Assembly (NCBI RefSeq): GCF_000524195.1
Contig: NW_020170398.1
Coordinates: 276,819-340,818, forward strand
Source of the DNA: Echinococcus granulosus
Lineage: Eukaryota > Platyhelminthes > Cestoda > Cyclophyllidea > Taeniidae
DNA: 64,000 bases
Direction: 5' to 3'
The stretch's first letter is position 1; each line of letters starts with the position of its first letter. The notes under the pieces were generated by a model. That model did no database searches. It worked only from the letters and a program-made list of their open reading frames with translations, and was not told the origin of the DNA. This document shows positions 56,701 through 64,000 of this stretch, piece after piece. The translations under genes and the position numbers were made by a program.

Positions 56701-58489
56701 CTGAAGTTACATCACGTCTTACATTTTAATGCATCTTAAGACCAATGGACTTGCTTTGAAGCATTGAATGGTATGGTATTTAATGATTAGATTTACTACC
56801 ATAAGCCAGGGGAGAGCATTTATGTTAAAAGAAACTGGCCGCAATCGTTGGGTAAAGTTTGACACTACTTTCCGCAATTATTTACTATTTCTGAACCTAA
56901 AAATGGTTTGTACCATTATGCATCCTCGCAGCTAATGCATTCGTGTTGAAATTGATTCTAGCCGTGGAAATTTTTGGCTGCCAGCTGCCATCCTCATCCG
57001 TCTTCAAATGCTACCATGCGTGTGCATCCAACTTTGTGTGCGCCCATTTCTTACATGGAATGGTAGTTTTTGTTTCAAATCACGTGAATCAGGTGGCACA
57101 GAATTTACGCACTGATTGTGCAATAAAGACTACAGCATTATCAAATTCCTAGAGTAAGTGTAGGCGTTTGGAATCGCAACACAGAAGGTGAGATAGAGAC
57201 CAAGAACATTCTGAATGTTGAATTGTTGAATGTAGTGTCTTTCAAATTATGTCTTGAGCTCCAAAACCTTCACTTTTGTTTGTATCAGGGTAACTTTCAT
57301 TTTGGCTGTTCGTAATTAACAGGTGCATGAAGTTAATTGTGGGTACCCATGGTACTTTGAAATTGCTAATGTCGCACAGTCGAATGACTAAATAGTTCCT
57401 GGTTTGGGGGCTTTCGAAAGTATGCAGAATCCAATGAAAGTCACAAGTGACATTATTTTGGAGTTATCTCCCCTATAAACATGCACATCCACAATCACTT
57501 TTCATGTTTTATTGCTGTTTTTGTAAAACTGTTTTAGAATAAGATGAAATCACTTTTGTAGCATTAATGAAATTGAAATTATGTCCAAAAAATATGTGAA
57601 GTCACCTCGTACAAATGTGGAGTAAATAAAAATAAAATCAAGGGACTCAGGTGACCGTAGCATCTTGACAGTTTGGGGAAACTAGGATGAACCTAGCAAA
57701 TGTCACAAATGGCTTAAAGTAACCTAAGTCGAATCAAGTGAGGAGGTTTGTTGAATTTCATATAAATCTAGAAAAATGACAGTGGCCGAGCTCCATATCA
57801 TTAACTTCCAGAATCTCGCACCTATGTAAGTAAGTCACATTAATCAAATTTAACCTACTGTAACGAATAGGCCAAGTTGCAAAATAAAGCAATGAAATTT
57901 GTTTTAACAGTTTCATTTTCCCCCGACCGCGAATTTTTCAAAACTGGAGTATTGACATTGGCCAGCAAAAAAAAATTCAAGCTTATTGGAAGACTCGTGA
58001 CCTGATTATTCCTTAAAAGCAATTTTCGCCACTTATTTTCCACGCAAAGGGTTTAGAGGGCTGAATAGGAGTCGTTGGACGGAAAATGGTTACCACATGA
58101 CACCCATTGAAGGATACTTCTCATTCATCACATCCGGCTCGTAAGCATTTTACTTTCATTGCGGAACATGGGTCTTGTTTTCACACGTGAGCTGATAGAT
58201 AGGCATCAGGAAGTAGACTTTGACACGTAATGACTTTGTGAAGCGTCACGAGTTGTCACTAGCTCAGACGGAGCAGTTGTTTGAAGGAACGGAATTTCCC
58301 TCTTAATTATGGCAGTTCGATTTGTGAGTGAACTAGGAAGCTTGACTTGCCTGGAGAATTTCGCCCTGGGTTATGAAAGCGAAATTTCAAACACCACTAG
58401 TACAAAACTACTAAGGTAATTCTGTGTAAGATTAAGAGGATGAAAATTTTGAGGTGTTAGAAAATTAATCAAAATCTAACTCGTTAGAC
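53750..58489. other. Intergenic with one repeat copy, no gene seen
   Basis: 4.7 kb without a recognisable exon on either strand. It contains repeat family C at about 54800-55145. The longest open frames are under 80 codons and show no known motif. Confidence 0.4.
54800..55145 (+). repeat. Dispersed repeat family C, intergenic copy
   Basis: Aligns with 41743-42070: GGGGTGTTAT, ATAGCCTGCAAA.CTTATTGT, TCTCATCACCCA, CATGACTGAAAG-like and GATACGTAATTCTATTGTTT blocks in the same order. It opens with an expanded CAGTCAGC tetramer array (54814-54840), whereas the other copy has only a short one. Confidence 0.75.
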
Positions 58490-58668
58490 TGTAACACATT
58501 GGTTGTTTAACTCTCGGTTTTGGTAAAGGTTACTTTAAGTCTTCCCCATTGTACTTTCGCCGGGTGAACTGGCCTCCGGGCTATTGCAGTAGCCCCAAGC
58601 CCTACAGTATGTCGAATACATAAATGTATTTTGCTTAAGTAATATGTCTTCTCTCGTCTTTAGAAAAG
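58490..58668 (+). mobile_element. Family A LTR fragment
   Basis: Starts TGTAACACATTGGTTG and follows the family A LTR through CTCGGTTTTGGTAAAG, the GGGTGAACTGGCC block and TCTCTCGTCTTTAG. It stops before the terminal CGGGACGCTACA. No internal element sequence follows. Confidence 0.78.
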
Positions 58669-59884
58669 TTGATAAGTCACATTAAATATTAAAATAAAAT
58701 TCTTCCATCAGTGCTTCCCATAGCTAATTATATTCAATTTCTGGCTATACACATAGTTAGTTCGTGACAAGATGACACTCCAATGTAAGCGCATAGAACG
58801 CCACTTTGACAGCAAACCAAAACCTGTGTTGCTCGTAGTAGAGGGTACCACTGAGACTGCCTTGCTTGCGTCACAGCCCACATTCCGCCTTTTAACACGT
58901 AAGTGCGAAGGCAAAGTCCGGAACGTCAGCATTAAACAAATGCGCGATGTAGCATGTACTTTGCAGTCACGCAACACCCCCCCCCCCCACCCCGCCACGG
59001 ATGGCACCCAAAATGAGTTTGGAAGCGTCCACACGCTTAATCAACTTTGACGGTTTAGTGTGCACTCGCCTACAACTTACTTATGAAACTGGGTTGGTTC
59101 ATCTACGATCAAATGATACTTATTTCAATTCCACCTGCACCACTAGTCACCCAACCCCCTTCAGAGAGGAAAAAAAAACATCTCGTATGCCTTATAATGT
59201 CCCCAACGCATCACATATAATCGAAATATTTTAAAACTCACTCCAATGCATCGGTGGCGAAGCTGAGATAGGCTCGAACAAAACCAATGACATAAGGGTG
59301 ACCGCCTCAATAACCGAAATTGTCAGCTCGTCTTGAGAAATAGTCCATCCACGCATTCAATGCACCAATCAGGGAGAAAGGCATAAATAGATGGGTTTCT
59401 TGGAATCGTCAGTAGAATTTGAAACGGACAAAAAGGAATTTGATATATGGAGGTGTAGCACACCTATCTATGCGTCTGCGTGAAGGTAGACGTGGTGCTT
59501 AAAAAGAGGAAGGCAAACGGTTTTAAAAGGCTTTAATTTGAGGGTGGCAGTGACGTGCATTAGAGCAGGCGATTCAGCTTGCTAAGCTAAGCGGTTTTAC
59601 AGAGAGCGAGCGGTCGTGTGAAGGGAGGAGGTTAGGGGCTAAGAAACCAGCACACTCACCCATACACATCCATACACATGCCACCATCGCAAAATTTACA
59701 ATGGAAGATCTAAGTAAGACGCCGAGATCGAGTATAAAGTTAAAACATGAGAAGAAGAGAAGTGTGTGTGACCATGTGGGGAGTTGAAAAATCTGTACAA
59801 CATGCGGAAGAAAGGGAAAATGGCAATAGTAGTTTTTGGTGGCTAAGAAGAAGTTAAATTAACTGGTATCGTCTTTTTTTGAGA
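58669..59884. other. No gene seen; contains a run of 12 C
   Basis: Holds chance open frames only, plus the probable 3' flank of the minus-strand CAAX-box gene at its right end. A run of 12 C lies at 58977-58988. Confidence 0.4.
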
Positions 59885-60814
59885 TCACATTACAGAGCAT
59901 TTGGAGTCCTTCCCGCTGCTTCCTGACGACACCTGACGGTGCAGATGATGATGGTGATGATGATGCGGTTTCGAGTGAATTGAACCTGATGCCGAGGAAT
60001 TAGCACTGTTTACACTGACTGAATCCTGCGTTACCGTGGCAGTTGGAGATGACACCACATTGGAGAGATCACCGAAGGAAGGATGTCCATTTGAGGCGGT
60101 CGTTTCATCGCTGCGAGTGATTAGGAGGTTGGGATAGGAGCAAGGCTTCGTGCTAGCCAGCCGGCGCGGACCGTTCAGGTTGGTGGAGGAAGAGGGTTTA
60201 CCCGTGGCTGTCGTCGAATGAGTGGCAGCAGCAACAGCAGCGGAGGACTTCGGGCGTGCGGTAGATTTAGCAGCAGATGGCATGTGTGCGTGCCCTTGGG
60301 TGTGGGAGGCGCGCGAAATGCCTCCACTGCCACCCCCGTTGGCACAAATTGCCTTCGCACCGGGAATGTCGTCCTCGTCATCATTCTCACAGACGCGCGA
60401 CAATCCGTCGTAGTTGCTGCATCCACCGAGCGGTTGCATGGGACGTGGAGGAGTGGCAAAATCACGCATATCTATTCCGCATATGTGTGTTGGCGGTGGG
60501 GCATCCGTGTCCATTTGCTCGTTCTCCAGATTAGCCTTCTGTGGAGATGCCCCTGGTCCCCGGTTTGTCCGACTTTGGAGAAAAAAAATCGACTGAGTAT
60601 TACACTACACTTCTAGCCAATACAATGCAGCTGTTCATGAACATTTGCATTTTAGATAAGGTTTTGCATATAACTTGACCACTACCCTATTTGAAGCTGG
60701 AAGTAAAAGGAGACCTCAAAGGATTTACTTTCTTTGACCTGATCGAAGGCGAGAGAGGTCGGGAACGAGAGCACGAGGGGGCTCCATCACACTTGAGGCA
60801 ACGAAGGAGAACCC
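59885..60814 (-). CDS. Unidentified Ser/His-rich protein with C-terminal CAAX box (last two exons)
   Basis: The last exon, 60572-59885, opens after a strong pyrimidine-rich acceptor (CTCCAAAG) and runs 229 codons to a stop. It is preceded in matching phase by a likely exon 60814-60739 encoding LLRCLKCDGAPSCSRSRPLS. The protein is of low complexity: a Pro-rich start (APPPTHICG), an acidic patch (ENDDEDD), Gly-, Ala-, Ser- and Thr-rich stretches, seven consecutive His, and a Ser/Gly/Lys-rich end. It finishes in Cys-Ser-Val-Met, a good CAAX prenylation signal, preceded by Lys residues. This suggests membrane attachment. Small GTPases such as Rheb use the same four residues, but nothing else here resembles them. 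Earlier exons should lie to the right and were not found. The open frame on the opposite strand is treated as a shadow. Confidence 0.5.
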
Positions 60815-63800
60815 CTATAATTGAAAGCAAATGATATGCTTTACTTATGAGACGTAAGTAGCAAGTAGTGAGACGCTGCGAAAGCACGAGTATGGCGTAA
60901 GAACCTAACGCCCCAAATTTGGGGTTTACGCACACAAAAGGACGAAATATGCGGCAAATGCATGCCGCATAAGACCTTGCGGTGGCTCAGCTTAGACACG
61001 AACAAATTTGAAGCATACGTTTATGAAGAAATTAAGCAGAATTCTAAAGCCATGACGCAAAAATTTTGTGTTTCGAATCTAAGACTGTGTGCAACGGTAA
61101 TATCGTTACGAAACCGGAAACGCCTACTGTGATAGACAACTAGTGTCGCTTCCAGTTGCACAGAGCCGTACCATACGTCCTACATGTATGTATGAAGAGA
61201 GTAATAGGGGCATACACGATTCGAAACAATCTTGATTGTTAGACAGAAAAGTGGAGGTATTTAAGTAACACCCAGTTAAAGCACATTTGATGTGTCACTT
61301 TGGCTCGAAATGATTAAAAGCACATTGATAATTTTTGGAGTCCTAATAAAAAAGGAAATTACTTAGGCGATGCAACTGGAGCGGCGTAGTAAGGCTCTCG
61401 AGGGAAAGTTAGAAAGGTACTTTAAAGATTCTGCACAGGTAGGGAGTCATGCACGCCTACATACAAGTAGGTACAATTGGTCAAGAGGTTTGAAAAATAA
61501 GAGCTAAGGCTAGAGAAACCCCTTCATCGGGGCTGCGTAGATAACGGAGGCTGGGAGGAGGCCCCAGAGCTAAGTTGAAAAAATATCTGGAAAACACCAC
61601 GTTTGTTTTGTCACAAAGGCGTTCTGGTACATCACGTGCAGCACCCATAACATTTAATAGGAGCATGACCTGTTGACGTGATTCCTCGACTAAAGCGACG
61701 CGTCAAAAAGGTATTCCAATGCGCAGAGAGCATGTGTCACCACGACAAGGCACCGCAAATTAGTGTCAGGGCCGTAACTGCGAAAAAAAAATGCTTTTTT
61801 AGATCAGTGGAGTTAGCGAATAGGTGGTAGACTAAATAGTAATTAAGTGAATGGTTAGTCAATCACAAATGGTTTGATCGTAAGGAGACCCTCGCCCATT
61901 GGGTGTGTAGATGCTATAAGCATGGAAACCAAGGGTAAATTGATTCACAGTGAAATGGGCGTTCTAGGGTTATAGCACAAAACATAGTCTCTTTAAGACA
62001 AGCAGAAATGTACACAGCACCTTCAAAAAAAGTTTCGGACAGTATTCTGACAAATAAAAGGAAAATTTGGGACTGTTTCCATTAGGTAGATGTACTGGCT
62101 GCGAACCATTATGAACTTACCAAAATTCAGCAATTAGCGGCAAGCTAATGAACCTCCGAGGGGGTATTAGCAAAGGACAGAATCCGCCGCATACATGAAG
62201 TCCGCGTTTAATGGTTTTGCGACTAAATGCGGATTTCAAACACCCAGAACAGGCATATTAGGGAGGAACATAAATTACAGTAGGCATCCTAACTAGGGCC
62301 AATTGAGAAATCACGTCGATATTGCCTTTACGATAAAAAATCCTATGGAATGGCAAGGAGAAAGGTTTCGCAACATGTGGGACAATGGCATTGTCGGCCT
62401 TGACGGAGCAGCAATGAAACACGATTTATCAAATGCCGATTGGCAAAGAAAATTGTTGATAAAGGTTATCGCCCCAGTTTATCCTCATTTGAGTACAAAG
62501 CATGATTTTCGCAGCTAATCACGCAGTCATTAACTGCCTGAAAGCAGGGTAACAAAACCTTAATGTGCCATCCGACTTTGATTGCCACATTATCCACCTC
62601 CAATTGAGTTGAATTGCTTCAATTGCGCTTCGCTCAAAAGGCAGATCCAAGGCAATGGAGAGATGTGCGCAAACACGACAAATTGTAAATTACAATCGGT
62701 CAAAGTGAGGTAAGCAGCAAGCAAACAAAATCACCCTAAAGCTATCAACCAAACCACATTTGCAGAAGGCTATGATGAATGCGAGGACAACGAGAGAATT
62801 GAATTTGAGCTTTCCATATGAGGTAGTAGCTTTAGGGTCATTAGCGTTTGGCGTCAGTGGAAAACAATGCGCACAGGCACCTTATAACCATACAATTGGC
62901 GTGATGAGGTGGTATGAAGTATGACAGTAACACTAACCTTTACAAGATGTAATGATGTCATCGCATAAATTAATGCAAAGTACCATCCAATAGATTGCGT
63001 ACTCATCGGCAGATTAAAGTCGATGTTGTAGACATTCTTATTTTCCACCAATGCTGGCGAAAAATAGGATTGCTCAGAGGCTGCATGGACTCACAGAAAA
63101 AACTGGCCAGCTAGCGTTTTACGAAAACGTGACCGACGTGGTAATTATCAGCGCACAAACATCGCAGATGGGATCGGGTGTTTCCGGTGAAGACTTGGAT
63201 CCGTCACAAAAACGCAGAAAACTAAATTGTGGGCAATACCTTTCTGCAATTAATTCGAAAAATTACGTAAAAAATGTAACATGACGACGAAAAAGTGCGT
63301 TAAAGTTTTCCACGATATGCTATACAATGACTGTAACTGGAAGTGGCGCAAGTAAACTAGAAGCCTCAGTTTACAGTCATATTTAACTAGAAGGTGAAGA
63401 GTAAATAAAGGCTTTCACTGCACACCAGAACTTTAAACAAAATAATTAGAAAAAGTCTCATTTATTTCAGTAATCACGAAATCAGGGCATGCGTTACCAA
63501 AAAAGCTACATAGGGCACGTTACCTTGGCATATTACTAAGTAGCCGGGCAAATTGGCAGAAAGGGGGAAGGAGAAGCAGCCAAGACTGCAAACAAACGCG
63601 AGGATTTAATGCACTGTACGAGGATGTACACGTATACACACTTGCATAACTGTGTGCTTGCATGCAAGCAGGCAAGAAAGCAGGCAGCGATCACGAAATG
63701 CTGCCTGTGCGGTAAAACACAAGTGATCACACCCATAGCCGCTGCAGCGGGTCAAAGTTTCACATGGAAGCTTCTGGCTACGCGATATACACACGTACAC

Positions 63801-64000
63801 ACGATCTAGGGTGATGACAACATCTTGACTACTAATCGATTAATGTGAAAGACCAGGCTTGACAAACATCTAAGTGGGTTCGTTTTCCCAAAATCCAAAA
63901 CTTTAATGATTTAAAGTGTGAACACCGGATCAACAATATGTCCGCACAAAAAGGCGAAGACGGATTTTCCACATGATCAGCATCGATTTGCACGATTTTG
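60815..64000. other. Right edge, no gene recognised
   Basis: Probably includes introns and missing 5' exons of the CAAX-box gene, but no exon could be supported. Open frames at 62303-62518 and 63051-63284 on the plus strand have no known motif. No repeat of families A, B or C was found. Confidence 0.4.

Noticed and set aside
60218..60616. 132-codon plus-strand open frame
   Set aside because: Antisense to the CAAX-box exon; composition follows from the low-complexity coding on the other strand. The choice of strand rests on the acceptor, phase and CAAX ending.
1..64000. tRNA and rRNA genes
   Set aside because: I looked for characteristic tRNA B-box-like GGTTCGAAT motifs and conserved rRNA cores while reading and found none I could support; a covariance-model search would be needed to exclude them.

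Overview
This is eukaryotic DNA: the genes are split by spliceosomal introns, spread over both strands and separated by repeats. The best fit is a parasitic flatworm (tapeworm or fluke). The reasons are 29-41 bp introns concentrated at the 5' ends of several genes beside a 60-77 bp class, metazoan-only genes (synapsin, ARIH2, KANSL3, PHF14, Atos), and Ty3/gypsy-type LTR elements. The class is an inference; nothing here fixes the genus. Exons were assembled by eye from splice sites, reading phase and remembered family motifs, with no alignment program.

Layout. 1-8520 (minus): a synapsin gene; eight exons are convincing, a ninth is possible, and the rest is not seen. 8521-18733: gene-poor and repeat-rich, with three copies of LTR family A (one interrupted by a 100-N gap) and a family B Ty3/gypsy element that has lost its reverse transcriptase. 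18734-24224 (plus): ARIH2-like RBR ubiquitin ligase. 24225-27740: no gene seen; holds a second family A copy with a 100-N gap. 27741-28657 (plus): RsfS/MALSU1-like mitoribosome factor. 28963-31519 (minus): KANSL3-like NSL complex subunit, tail-to-tail with MALSU1. 32457-37668 (plus): PHF14-like PHD-finger protein, head-to-head with KANSL3. 38557-49994 (plus): Atos (FAM214/ATOSA-B) homologue with a 5.2 kb intron. 49995-59884: no gene seen; another deleted family A element, an LTR fragment and a dispersed repeat. 59885-60814 (minus): the 3' end of an unidentified Ser/His-rich protein ending in a CAAX box. 60815-64000: nothing recognised.

The genes do not form an operon or a single pathway. KANSL3 (histone acetyltransferase complex) and PHF14 (chromatin reader) share about 0.9 kb of possible divergent promoter; the rest are unrelated housekeeping or neuronal genes. 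Points most worth a second look: a synapsin whose ATP-binding loop residues are replaced, two GC-AG introns supported by reading phase, and both assembly gaps lying inside copies of one LTR family with 4-bp target duplications still visible.
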